From the NCBI RefSeq assembly GCF_000014565.1, contig NC_008268.1, positions 744,001-808,000 on the forward strand: a DNA stretch of 64,000 nucleotides, read 5' to 3'. The notes beneath the pieces were generated by a model. The model saw only the letters and a list, made by a program, of their open reading frames with translations, made no database searches and was not told the origin of the DNA. The stretch comes from Rhodococcus jostii RHA1 (GTDB taxonomy: Bacteria > Actinomycetota > Actinomycetes > Mycobacteriales > Mycobacteriaceae). This document shows positions 52,802 to 61,164 of this stretch, piece by piece. The position numbers and the translations under genes are program-made. The stretch's first letter is position 1; the number at the start of each line of letters is the position of its first letter.

Positions 52802-53123
52802 TTTGGACAGAATCGCGCGTGCGTTCTCTCCGTATGAGATTCCAACCCGTCGTGGAAACGAGCGCCCCGATTGCGGCTCCGAAAAGAGGGCCACCAACGA
52901 CCAGTCCAATCATGTATCGGTCAACCGAGACCTTGTCGCTCCGTATCGAATGGAACTCGTTCGGCTGGTAGCTGGCCGTGTAGATCGTGAACGGCTGGGA
53001 GGCGTACCACCACAAGACGGCAGCACCTACGAGTCCACACACAAAGCCGAAACCGGCGAAGACCAGAGTGTGGCCGCCGCGAAGCCGGACGACAATACAC
53101 ACCGATTCACGTCGGCGGCTCAC
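52776..53123 (-). CDS. Two-helix membrane protein
   Basis: 115 residues with hydrophobic helices at about 18-42 (TLVFAGFGFVCGLVGAAVLW) and 72-92 (IGLVVGGPLFGAAIGALVST) and a polar loop between. No family recognised. It starts inside the end of the DUF2252 gene (17-bp overlap), suggesting co-transcription with it. Confidence 0.5.
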   Translation of the reverse strand: MSRRRESVCIVVRLRGGHTLVFAGFGFVCGLVGAAVLWWYASQPFTIYTASYQPNEFHSIRSDKVSVDRYMIGLVVGGPLFGAAIGALVSTTGWNLIRRERTRDSVQIMRPSLDW

Positions 53124-54498
53124 ACGGCAACTTCCCCCGCTTCACCGCGTCGACCAACGTCGCGTGGTCGCGTTCGGTCTGATCCGCGTACGCGTGCGCG
53201 AACCGGCTCAGTGCGACGACGAGCGTGTCCGACTTTCCGACGTAGCCGCCGATCATCGACGCACCACTGGTCCGCGCGTGGCCCTTCGCGAGCAGGCGCC
53301 CGCAGATGCCGGCGTAGTCGGTCAGCGCTGCGGCGCTGAGGTGGTCGATCGGGACCGCGCCCTTCATGTTCCGGAACTGCCGCACGTAGTACTGCCGGCC
53401 CTCCACAGTGGTCCAGCCGAGTAACGGATCGCTGACGGTCTGCAGGGCCTGCTGATACTCGACCACGCGCCGGCCCTGGTGGTCGTGCCAGGCGGACTCG
53501 CCGTGAACGAAGCGTGCCACGACGGATCGACGTGCCTGCTTGAGCTGCAGGAACACCACGTCGTCGGCACTGCTCCCTTCGCACAGCACGACGTAGGCAC
53601 GCAATCCGACGCTGCCCACGCCGACCACTTTGTGCGCGACGTCGACGACGGTGTAGCCACTGAGCAGTCGTGCCCAGTGGCTGGGCAGCGTGGTGAGGTA
53701 TTCGTCGAGCCCGGCGGCGATTTGCTCGGCCTCCGCCTCGGACACCCGGGTGATCAGCGGCGGCTCCTCCACGATGCGCCGGCCGGTTTCGTCCTGCTCG
53801 GTGAATCGGGGCAGCGCCCGGTCGCTGACCCGGCGCCGAGCCCGCTCCGCGGCACGGGTGATCTCGTGGCGCAGCGACTCGTCCGACGCCGTCGTCTGCA
53901 GCCGGTCGAGGTCGAGTCGCTCGAACGAGCGCGCCAGCAATGGTTGTTCCGCGAGCCAGCGCACATGCTCGCGATAGGTGGCGACGCAGGACTGCACTGC
54001 ACTCTCGCACTGCCCCTCGGTCGCCGAGTTCTGCCGGCCCGCCACCCAGATGCTCGCAGTCAGGCGACGCAGGTCCCATTCCCAGCCGCCGGGATGCGCC
54101 TCGTCGAAGTCGTTCAGATCCAGCACCAGGTCGCGCTCCGGCGAGGCGTAGAACCCGAAGTTGCCCAGATGCGCGTCCCCGCAGATCACCGGCTGGATTC
54201 CGGTCGCCGGCAGCCCGGCGAGGTCCTGGGCCATCACGATCGCGGTGCCGCGCAGAAAACCGTACGGCGAGGCCGCCATCCGCCCCACCCTGACCGGTAT
54301 GAGCGATTCCACCCGACCTTGGTGCGACACACCGATTTGATCCACCACATCGGGGCGATCGTCCGGTGCGCGCCACTCGCCGAGCGTGGACCGCGGTGCC
54401 TGCTTACGCAGGCGTTTGCCGAGCGCGTACCGCTCCGCCCTCGGCGTGGCCCGGCGGCGCAACGACGCGAACGACTGCCCGTCGATGGTCGGCAACAC
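53107..54498 (-). CDS. DUF2252 family protein
   Basis: About 463 residues from GTG 54498; the start is uncertain because no RBS is evident and the frame stays open further upstream over non-homologous sequence. ICGDAHLGNFGFYASPERDL and DLNDFDEAHPGGWEWDLRRL are DUF2252 hallmarks (a kinase-like fold with HxN and D motifs, related to aminoglycoside/choline kinase folds). YYVRQFRNMKGAV and LLAKGHARTSGASMIGGYVG are also conserved. The substrate is unknown. Confidence 0.88.
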   Translation of the reverse strand: MLPTIDGQSFASLRRRATPRAERYALGKRLRKQAPRSTLGEWRAPDDRPDVVDQIGVSHQGRVESLIPVRVGRMAASPYGFLRGTAIVMAQDLAGLPATGIQPVICGDAHLGNFGFYASPERDLVLDLNDFDEAHPGGWEWDLRRLTASIWVAGRQNSATEGQCESAVQSCVATYREHVRWLAEQPLLARSFERLDLDRLQTTASDESLRHEITRAAERARRRVSDRALPRFTEQDETGRRIVEEPPLITRVSEAEAEQIAAGLDEYLTTLPSHWARLLSGYTVVDVAHKVVGVGSVGLRAYVVLCEGSSADDVVFLQLKQARRSVVARFVHGESAWHDHQGRRVVEYQQALQTVSDPLLGWTTVEGRQYYVRQFRNMKGAVPIDHLSAAALTDYAGICGRLLAKGHARTSGASMIGGYVGKSDTLVVALSRFAHAYADQTERDHATLVDAVKRGKLPCEPPT

Positions 54499-54602
54499 GA
54501 TGTGCGCGTCCGCGGTTGCTGCGCGCCGACGTGGAGGATCGGGCCGACCACCACGGCGTGCAGCTTGTCGGGGTTGGCCACGTTGCGCATCAGACAACTC
54601 GA

Positions 54603-55103
54603 TCACCGTCTCTTCGCTGTGAGCAGTAAGGATGCGTGCAGCATATCGACGGGTCCCTCGCCGAGATCGGCCCAACACCCGTAGAACTCCCTTGGTACCG
54701 CCAACGCGTGACGGACCGTCCGCGGTTGGTAGCGATCGTTCAGGTAAGCCTTGCGAGTGACTGAATTGACTGTTCCCGCTGTCGTCGACGACACCGTGCG
54801 CGCGGACGCGCCTGGCTTGGTCGCCACACCGAGCCACAGCGCGTAGTCGCGAATCGCGGCCGATGTCGCGCGCTGCCACGGCACGCCGACTATCCGAAGC
54901 CATCGCCAGCACCGACGTATATCGAAGGCGTAACTGCGCACGCTACCCGGCCGATTGCCGAGAGCCGAGACCTCGACCAGATACCGACGGATCGGCTCGA
55001 TCGCTCCGCCGACATCGTCCACCAACAGCCACGGAGAAGAACGAAAGCCTCGACCACCGAACCCCACCGCTCGAGTTCGAACCCTAAGCGATCCACCATC
55101 CAC
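54603..55103 (-). pseudogene. Tyrosine recombinase (phage integrase) N-terminal stump
   Basis: 166 residues. VSALGNRPGSVRSYAFDIRR and TVSSTTAGTVNSVTRKAYLN with RHALAVPREFYGCW form the core-binding SAM-like domain of a tyrosine recombinase. The catalytic domain (R-H-R-Y) is missing; similarity ends before 54603. This points to an old integrated element between 47.6 and 56.5 kb. Confidence 0.75.
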
Positions 55104-55179
55104 GCCGCGCTAGACGATATGGAGTGACGCACGACTTGTCGTGAGCTCGCTCCCGTTGCGGCGGGACGTCCCCTCGGTC

Positions 55180-56540
55180 CGATGAAAGGGTGCGCCCGGC
55201 GCGGGGGACGATCTCAACGTCGTTCATGCTCGCTGCGCTGCGCGTGCTCCACGTTGACATCGCCGGCCTGCGCCGGGCGGGTCAGCAGTAACCGAGGGAC
55301 GCCCCCCCGAAAGGAGCCGGTAGAGCGCTCTTGCGGGCCGAGGCCTCACGCACAAGATTCGTGGGTTACCGAGCAGACGAACCTGCCTGCCCGGCCTATC
55401 CGACAATTGTGGGAGGCCCCGGTGTTTACCGAGCGTACGAGCATTGGACTGGACGTGCACGCACGTTCGGTCGCGGCAGCGGCCATCGACAGTCTCACCG
55501 GTCAGGTGGTCCAGGGACGATTGACCCCGTCCTATGAGCACATCCGATCCTGGATATCGAGCCTGCCGGGGCCGGTAGCAGTTGCGTACGAGGCCGGCCC
55601 GACCGGTTTCGGACTGCATCGGGATCTGGCCGCCGCCGGCGTCCGGTGTGAGGTTGTCGCGCCGTCCAAGCTGCAGAAACCATCCGGGGACCGGGTCAAG
55701 ACCGACGCCCGCGACGCTCTGCACCTGGCCCGGTTGCTGCGCCTGGACGAGGTCACCTCGGTAGCGATCCCCAGCGTCGATCAGGAAGCGGCCCGGGATC
55801 TGGTGCGGGCCCGGGAGGATTGCCGCGGGGATCTGATGCGGGCGCGTCACCGCCTGTCGAAGCTGCTGCTTCGGCACGGCATCGTCTACTACGGCGGCCG
55901 AGCATGGACCGGAGCGCATGACCGGTGGTTGCGCACCGAAGCGGCGCCGCAGTTGATCTTGCCTGCGACACGGATGGCGTTCGACGCCGACTACGACCAT
56001 GTGCTCACGATGCAGGCCCGACGTCGGCGACTCGATGCCGCGATCGAGGAGATGGCCGCGGCGAGTGAGTTCACCCCGATTGTCCGCCGGATGTGTTGCC
56101 TGCGCGGGGTCAGCACCTTGACCGGTTTCGCGTTGGCGGTGGAAATCGGTGACTGGAATCGGTTCACCGGCAACACCATCGGCTCATTCGTCGGATTGGT
56201 GCCCTCGGAGTACTCGTCCGGTTCGTCCCGGGTGCAGGGATCGATCACCAAGACCGGCAACACCCACGCCCGACGGCTCTTGGTGGAAGCTGCCTGGCAT
56301 CACCGGCCGCGCTATCACATCGGGGCAGTGATGCGGTCCCGGTGGGAGCAGGCACCGGCCGCGGCCCGCACCCGAGGCGACGACGGCAACCGTCGCCTGC
56401 ACCAGAGGTGGGTGGGGTTTCTCGAACGCAGCAAACGACCCGTGACAGCGAACGTGGCCATTGCGCGGGAACTGGCGGGCTGGTGCTGGTCTCTGGCGGT
56501 GATGGACTGCTGACGGTCAACCCCCTGATCTGCTTCGCCG
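55180..56540 (+). mobile_element. IS110-family insertion sequence (approximate limits)
   Basis: It consists of a full DEDD transposase gene plus about 240 bp of GC-rich non-coding DNA on its left side. IS110 elements lack terminal inverted repeats, so exact ends cannot be read from one copy. The left non-coding part is where this family encodes its structured bridge RNA. Confidence 0.6.
55422..56513 (+). CDS. IS110-family transposase
   Basis: 363 residues from GTG 55422, with GGGAGG about 6 nt upstream. The N-terminal DEDD RuvC-like domain shows SIGLDVHARSVAAAAIDSLT, YEAGPTGFGLHRDLAAAGVR and KTDARDALHLARLLRLDEV. The C-terminal transposase_20 part shows CLRGVSTLTGFALAVEIGDW and the serine-bearing SFVGLVPSEYSSGSSRVQGS with TKTGNTHARRLLVEAAWHHR. 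It appears intact, the only mobile gene in this stretch without obvious damage. Confidence 0.92.
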   Translation: MFTERTSIGLDVHARSVAAAAIDSLTGQVVQGRLTPSYEHIRSWISSLPGPVAVAYEAGPTGFGLHRDLAAAGVRCEVVAPSKLQKPSGDRVKTDARDALHLARLLRLDEVTSVAIPSVDQEAARDLVRAREDCRGDLMRARHRLSKLLLRHGIVYYGGRAWTGAHDRWLRTEAAPQLILPATRMAFDADYDHVLTMQARRRRLDAAIEEMAAASEFTPIVRRMCCLRGVSTLTGFALAVEIGDWNRFTGNTIGSFVGLVPSEYSSGSSRVQGSITKTGNTHARRLLVEAAWHHRPRYHIGAVMRSRWEQAPAAARTRGDDGNRRLHQRWVGFLERSKRPVTANVAIARELAGWCWSLAVMDC

Positions 56541-56737
56541 ACGACCTCCAGCGGTGACGGCGCGTGGATCGACCCGCGACACAACTATGAGCAGGCCGTC
56601 GAGGCCGACGCTCGACCCTAGACACGCGGATGCGATCCAGCCGAAAAACCGTCCTGCGGTACCCAACCCGCGTATATCAGTCTGACCGCGCGTCGCATAT
56701 CGACACGCTCACCACTGGGACCTGTCGATGAAGTGCA

Positions 56738-56772
56738 GAGGCGCCTCCAGGGTCGCTCCCCGGAGGCGCCTC
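56738..56772. terminator. Strong hairpin downstream of the IS110 element
   Basis: GAGGCGCCTCC at 56738-56748 pairs with GGAGGCGCCTC at 56762-56772 around a 13-nt loop. It is followed by CTCTTG. It sits in the non-coding gap 56541-56929. Confidence 0.75.
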
Positions 56773-56929
56773 ACTCTGCCCTCTTGACAGACTCCTCTAC
56801 ATATCAGTTGTAAGCCCTGTCGATCAGTTCGGACAGGGTGTTGCAGCGCCGTGCGCGTCGCAGTACAGTCCATGTTATCCGTATATCTGTCGAGCAAACT
56901 GTAAATACGTACGGCGGGAGCTTTGGTAT

Positions 56930-57451
56930 ATGGCCTCAACTGACGACACCCAGACGCGATCGCGCGTAGGTCCGACCATGAGTGAGCTGTATATCGGCGT
57001 GATGCGTCGGGTCGGTCACTACCGCTGGTTCTCCCTGTTCATGAACTACGTCGGCTCACGGGGAGACCGGGCACTGATCCGCGGGAGCCGAGGCCGGCCC
57101 TCCCTGAGCGGACCGCAGCTCACGACCCTGCTGCTGCTGACGAAAGGCAGAAGAAGCAAAGATCGAACGGTTCCGCTGCACTATGTTCGCGATGGCAAGA
57201 ATCTCGTCGCCGCTTGCGAGAACTTCAGGCTAGAAGCGGCCTCCAGTTGGCCGAAGAACCTGCTCGCCGACCAGGCAAGTATCGAAATCGGTGGCACCGC
57301 TGCAAACTATCTGTCGCGACCCGCTACAGAGGATGAGGTCGCGCGCAACATGCCGAGGCGGCGCGGGATGTGGCCCGAGCATGACAACCACATGAAGCGA
57401 AATGGGGTGCGCCACTCGATCGTCTTCGAGCCGATGAATGCGGGGACTTGA
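56930..57451 (+). CDS. Deazaflavin-dependent nitroreductase-family protein
   Basis: 173 residues. LTTLLLLTKGRRSKDRTVPL HYVRDGKNLVAA matches the F420/deazaflavin-dependent (Ddn-like) nitroreductase fold, a split beta-barrel; SxxWPKNLLADQASIEIGG is the usual second half. GGGAG lies before ATG 56930; ATG 56978 is an alternative. Members reduce quinones or nitro compounds with F420H2 or bind other flavins. The gene has AT-richer flanks than its neighbours. Confidence 0.85.
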   Translation: MASTDDTQTRSRVGPTMSELYIGVMRRVGHYRWFSLFMNYVGSRGDRALIRGSRGRPSLSGPQLTTLLLLTKGRRSKDRTVPLHYVRDGKNLVAACENFRLEAASSWPKNLLADQASIEIGGTAANYLSRPATEDEVARNMPRRRGMWPEHDNHMKRNGVRHSIVFEPMNAGT

Positions 57452-57988
57452 GTGCCAGCCCAGTTACGTTGCGCTGCAACAGCAAATGACCACACCATGC
57501 CGCAGCATATGTATCCTTCTGTGTCCCAAATGATGACGAATATGCAAACAGGTAACCGAACGTTCGCCGTATTCGGGGTGTAAGCGCTGCCATTAAGACA
57601 AGGTCGCCATCACCAATCTCGCCCGGCGACGCCTGGGCGCTGGATGATCCGCCGCCCGCACACCAACGAGACCTCACCGCCGGCGACCAGCTTCCAAGCA
57701 CCACCCGAACTCCGCGACACACTCCACGTCCCCGACCAGCAAATCGATCAAGGTCCGACTGGCGCCGGACTCCCCCTCTCATCCTCGTCGACCGTTCCGA
57801 GGGAGCATTCGGAACGGCGGTCGACAGCGCATCACTCTCCGCCGCTGGAGCGTCGCCAAGACGTCCACCAACGCCACACCGGGCGGATGTCGATGACATT
57901 AGTCGCACGCCGGATCCACACCGTCCGCATCACTGTCCACCCATGTCTCGTCCGCACACCGTCTGACCGAACAACAAGGAGACCTACC

Positions 57989-59695
57989 ATGACCGACACC
58001 ATCGTCGCCGCCACCGAGGCCGAGGCCGAGGAGCTCGCCGCACCGCTGGACCTGCTGCTGACCGACTCGGTGTTCGGGATCGCCCGCCGGATGCTGCCCA
58101 ACCGTTCCTGGTTGCGACTCGGCGCCAGCCTGGCCGGAGCACCGCACTTTCTTCTCGGCCGTGGCCGCGGGCTGGCGGTGGAACTGGCGGACATCACGCG
58201 CGGCACCTCTACCCGGAGCCCAGCACGCGCGGACCAACGGTTCGCCGACCCGGCCTGGTCTGGAAACCCGTTGCTGCGCCGCATCATGCAGACCCACCTC
58301 GCCGTTGCCGAGACCGCGGGCAAACTGCTCATCGACGCCGACCTCGAGTGGAGAGATCGAGAGCGCGTGCAGTTCGTCCTCGACAACGCCGTCGAAGCCG
58401 CCGCGCCAAGTAACAACCCGCTGCTCAACCCGCTCGGCTACAAGGCGGTGATCGACACCGGCGGCACCAGCGTCGTGCGCGGGATGAGCAATCTGGTCCG
58501 CGACCTGGCCACCACACCACGGGTGCCAACGATGGTGGACCCCGACGCATTCATTGTCGGCGGCACCGTCGCCGCGACACCCGGGTCCGTGATCTTTCAG
58601 AACCGGATAATGGAGATCATCCAGTACGCTCCGCAGACCCCGACGGTGCGCGAGGTGCCGCTGCTGATCGTGCCCCCGGTGATCAACAAGTTCTACATCA
58701 CCGACATCTCACCGGGCCGCAGCATGGTCGAGTACTTCCTCGGCCAGGGTCAGCAGGTGTTCACCATCTCCTGGCGCAACCCGAAGGCCCGCCACCGCAC
58801 CTGGGGATTGGACACCTACGGGCAGGCCATCGTCGACGCCTTGGACGCGGTCGAAAAGATCACCGGCAGTACGCGCACGCACCTGCACGGGAGCTGCTCG
58901 GGCGGGATGCTGGCCGCGATGACCGCCGCACATCTGACCCACATCGGTCAGGGCGACCGCCTCGCCGGCCTCACGTTGGCGGTCACCGTCCTCGACCAGA
59001 GCCGGGCCGGATTCGCGGCCGCCGCTCTCGACCCGACAACCGCCCAGGCCGCCATCCAGGTCTCGGCCGCGCGCGGATACCTCGACGGCCGGTCTCTGGC
59101 CGAGGTGTTCGCCTGGTTGCGCCCCACCGACCTGGTGTGGCGATACTGGGTGAACAACTACATCCAGGGCCGCACGCCGCCGCCGTTCGACGTACTGTTC
59201 TGGAACGCCGACACCACCCGCATGACGGCCACCCTCCACAAGGACATGGTGCAGATCGGCCTGAGCAACGCGCTGACCACCCCGGGCGCGGTGAGTATGC
59301 TCGGCACCCCCGTCGACCTGTCCAAGGTCATCGTGGACTCGTATGTGATCGCCGGCATCGCCGACCACATCAGCCCCTGGCAGGCGTGCTACCGCAGCGC
59401 CCGCCTACTCGGCAGCGAGAGTAGCCGGTTCGTCCTCTCCACCAGTGGACACATCGCCGCGATGGTCAACCCGCCCGGCAATCCTCGCGCGTCCTACCGG
59501 ATGGCTTCACCGAGCACCGAGCACCCCGCCGAGTGGCTCGAGACCTCCCAGCAGCAGCAAGACTCCTGGTGGCCCGACTTTGCGGACTGGCTGAGCAAGC
59601 GCAGCGGACCCGACAAGGACGCACCAGCCATGCTCGGCGCCGTGGATCTCCCACCCCTGATGCCCGCGCCCGGCTCCTACGTCCGCGAACAATGA
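57989..59695 (+). CDS. phaC: Polyhydroxyalkanoate synthase (PhaC)
   Basis: 568 residues from ATG 57989, with AAGGAGA 7 nt upstream. PHA synthase N-terminal domain, then the alpha/beta catalytic domain with nucleophile Cys 303 in HLHGSCSGGML, catalytic Asp in GIADHISPW and His in TSGHIAAMVNPPG. FYITDISPGRSMVEYFLGQG and VFTISWRNP are typical. It polymerises hydroxyacyl-CoA into storage granules. The operon continues with a MaoC-type hydratase and a PhaZ-like hydrolase. The 57452-57988 gap has no gene I can support. Confidence 0.93.
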   Translation: MTDTIVAATEAEAEELAAPLDLLLTDSVFGIARRMLPNRSWLRLGASLAGAPHFLLGRGRGLAVELADITRGTSTRSPARADQRFADPAWSGNPLLRRIMQTHLAVAETAGKLLIDADLEWRDRERVQFVLDNAVEAAAPSNNPLLNPLGYKAVIDTGGTSVVRGMSNLVRDLATTPRVPTMVDPDAFIVGGTVAATPGSVIFQNRIMEIIQYAPQTPTVREVPLLIVPPVINKFYITDISPGRSMVEYFLGQGQQVFTISWRNPKARHRTWGLDTYGQAIVDALDAVEKITGSTRTHLHGSCSGGMLAAMTAAHLTHIGQGDRLAGLTLAVTVLDQSRAGFAAAALDPTTAQAAIQVSAARGYLDGRSLAEVFAWLRPTDLVWRYWVNNYIQGRTPPPFDVLFWNADTTRMTATLHKDMVQIGLSNALTTPGAVSMLGTPVDLSKVIVDSYVIAGIADHISPWQACYRSARLLGSESSRFVLSTSGHIAAMVNPPGNPRASYRMASPSTEHPAEWLETSQQQQDSWWPDFADWLSKRSGPDKDAPAMLGAVDLPPLMPAPGSYVREQ

Positions 59696-59723
59696 CCCAC
59701 CACCTCGCAATCGGAGGGCCGCG

Positions 59724-60173
59724 ATGACCACACACCTGACGCGCCCGGCCGAGCTCCTTGATCTCGTCGGCGAGCAGCTCGGCACCACCGACTGGTACCA
59801 GATCACCTACGAGCGGGTGAACCTGTTCGCCGACGCCACCGGCGACTACCGGCGGCTCCCTCACCCCCCACCGCGCACCGCGGCCGAATTCAAGAATGCC
59901 GTCGCCTCCGGCTATCTCACCCTCTCACTCCTCCCACGGGCCTTGGCGACCTGCTCACCATCGACAGTGCACCGGAGACCATCGATTACGGGCTCAACAG
60001 GGTTCGCTTCCCCACACCCGACCGAGTGGGAACGAAGGTCCGCTGCACCGGCCGGATCCTTTCCGCGCAGCGATTCGAGGCCGGGCTCGAGGCCGTGTTC
60101 GGCGTCACCTTCGAGTCCGAGAAAGCAACATCACCCGTCTGCGTCGCCGAAACCAGTGATCGTCTACAGATGA
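59724..60173 (+). pseudogene. MaoC-type enoyl-CoA hydratase (PhaJ-like) with compensating frameshifts
   Basis: The N-terminus DLVGEQLGTTDWYQITYERV and ASGYLTLSLLP read in frame. After about 59935 the correct sequence is in another frame (LGDLLTIDSAPETIDYGLNR, GTKVRCTGRILSAQRFEAGL). An extra A near 60155 returns to the first frame for VIVYR and the stop at 60173. The region around residue 43 (hydratase-2 motif) also looks damaged. A working enzyme would supply (R)-hydroxyacyl-CoA to PhaC. The original stop overlaps the next ATG. Confidence 0.82.
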
Positions 60174-60997
60174 ACCGCCCTCCGGACCGGGCGGGCGAGT
60201 CCCGGATGGTGCGCGCCGGTGGCCAGCACCTGCGTGTACACATCCGGCGCGGCACCGGCGTGCCGCTGGTGCTGTGCAACGGGATCGGCGCCAGCCTCGA
60301 GGTACTCGACCCGCTGGTCGCACATCTCGGCGCACACCGCACCGTGATCCGGTTCGACGCCCCAGGCACCGGGGCGTCACCGACTTCTCCTGTGCCCTAT
60401 GGGATCCCGTACCTTGCGTGGGTAACCGGACGAATGCTCGACACGCTCGGCTACGGCCGGGTCGACATGCTGGGGTACTCATGGGGCGGGGCCCTCGCCC
60501 AGCAGTTCGCGTTCCAGAACCCGCGCCGGTGTCGCCGCCTGGTCCTGGCCGCAACCGCAACCGGCGCCCTGATGGTGCCCGCCCGGCCCGCTGTCCTCGC
60601 GAAGATGCTCACCCCGCGCCGGTTCGTCGACCGCAACTACTTGGCCTCCATCGCCGCGACGATCTATGGCGGCAGCGTCGACTTCGGTAACGCCACCGTC
60701 ACCCAGCTCGTCAGCCATCAACTCGCCGCCGGATCCCGCCGCGGCTACCTGCACCAGCTGCTCGCCGGGGCGGTGTGGTCGAGCCTGTTCGCCCTCCCGG
60801 CAATCCGCCAACCCACCCTCATCGTCGCGGGCACCGACGACCCGATCATCCCGATCATCAACGCGCACATCATGTACCGGCTGATGCCGAACGCCACCCT
60901 CGTCACACACCCCGGCGGCCACGTCGACCTCCTCACCAACGCCGCCACGCTCGGCCCCGTCATCGAGAACTTCCTACGGAGAGCACCGTCGGCCTGA
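60170..60997 (+). CDS. Alpha/beta hydrolase, PHA depolymerase-like (PhaZ)
   Basis: 275 residues from ATG 60170 (ATGA overlap with the MaoC stop). LVLCNGIGASLEVLDPLVAH and RFDAPGTGASPTSPVPY resemble intracellular medium-chain PHA depolymerases. The nucleophile elbow is MLGYSWGGALAQQFA, the Asp lies in VAGTDDPIIPIINA and the His in HPGGHVDLLTN. It would mobilise the polymer made by PhaC. Because of the A insertion near 60155, an open frame from the MaoC middle now runs straight into this protein. Confidence 0.85.
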   Translation: MNRPPDRAGESRMVRAGGQHLRVHIRRGTGVPLVLCNGIGASLEVLDPLVAHLGAHRTVIRFDAPGTGASPTSPVPYGIPYLAWVTGRMLDTLGYGRVDMLGYSWGGALAQQFAFQNPRRCRRLVLAATATGALMVPARPAVLAKMLTPRRFVDRNYLASIAATIYGGSVDFGNATVTQLVSHQLAAGSRRGYLHQLLAGAVWSSLFALPAIRQPTLIVAGTDDPIIPIINAHIMYRLMPNATLVTHPGGHVDLLTNAATLGPVIENFLRRAPSA

Positions 60998-61005
60998 TGT
61001 GAGGC

Positions 61006-61022
61006 CGGCCCTCGGAGGGCCG
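61006..61022 (+). terminator. Terminator of the pha operon
   Basis: CGGCCCT pairs with AGGGCCG around a 3-nt loop, 8 bp after the phaZ-like stop. Confidence 0.6.
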
Positions 61023-61164
61023 CAGCGATTCCGTGTGCCCGGGGTGTCGGCGATATCCTTGAGAGGACGCCATCGAGAGGTGAGTCCACGGTTGTATTTC
61101 CGCTGGTCGTGCCGTCGGGACCAGCCCGCAGCCCCATGAGCCGACGGAGTGAGTAGACCGTCCG

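Noticed and set aside
53479..54684. 401-codon plus-strand frame opposite the DUF2252 gene
   Set aside because: Antisense shadow of conserved DUF2252 motifs.
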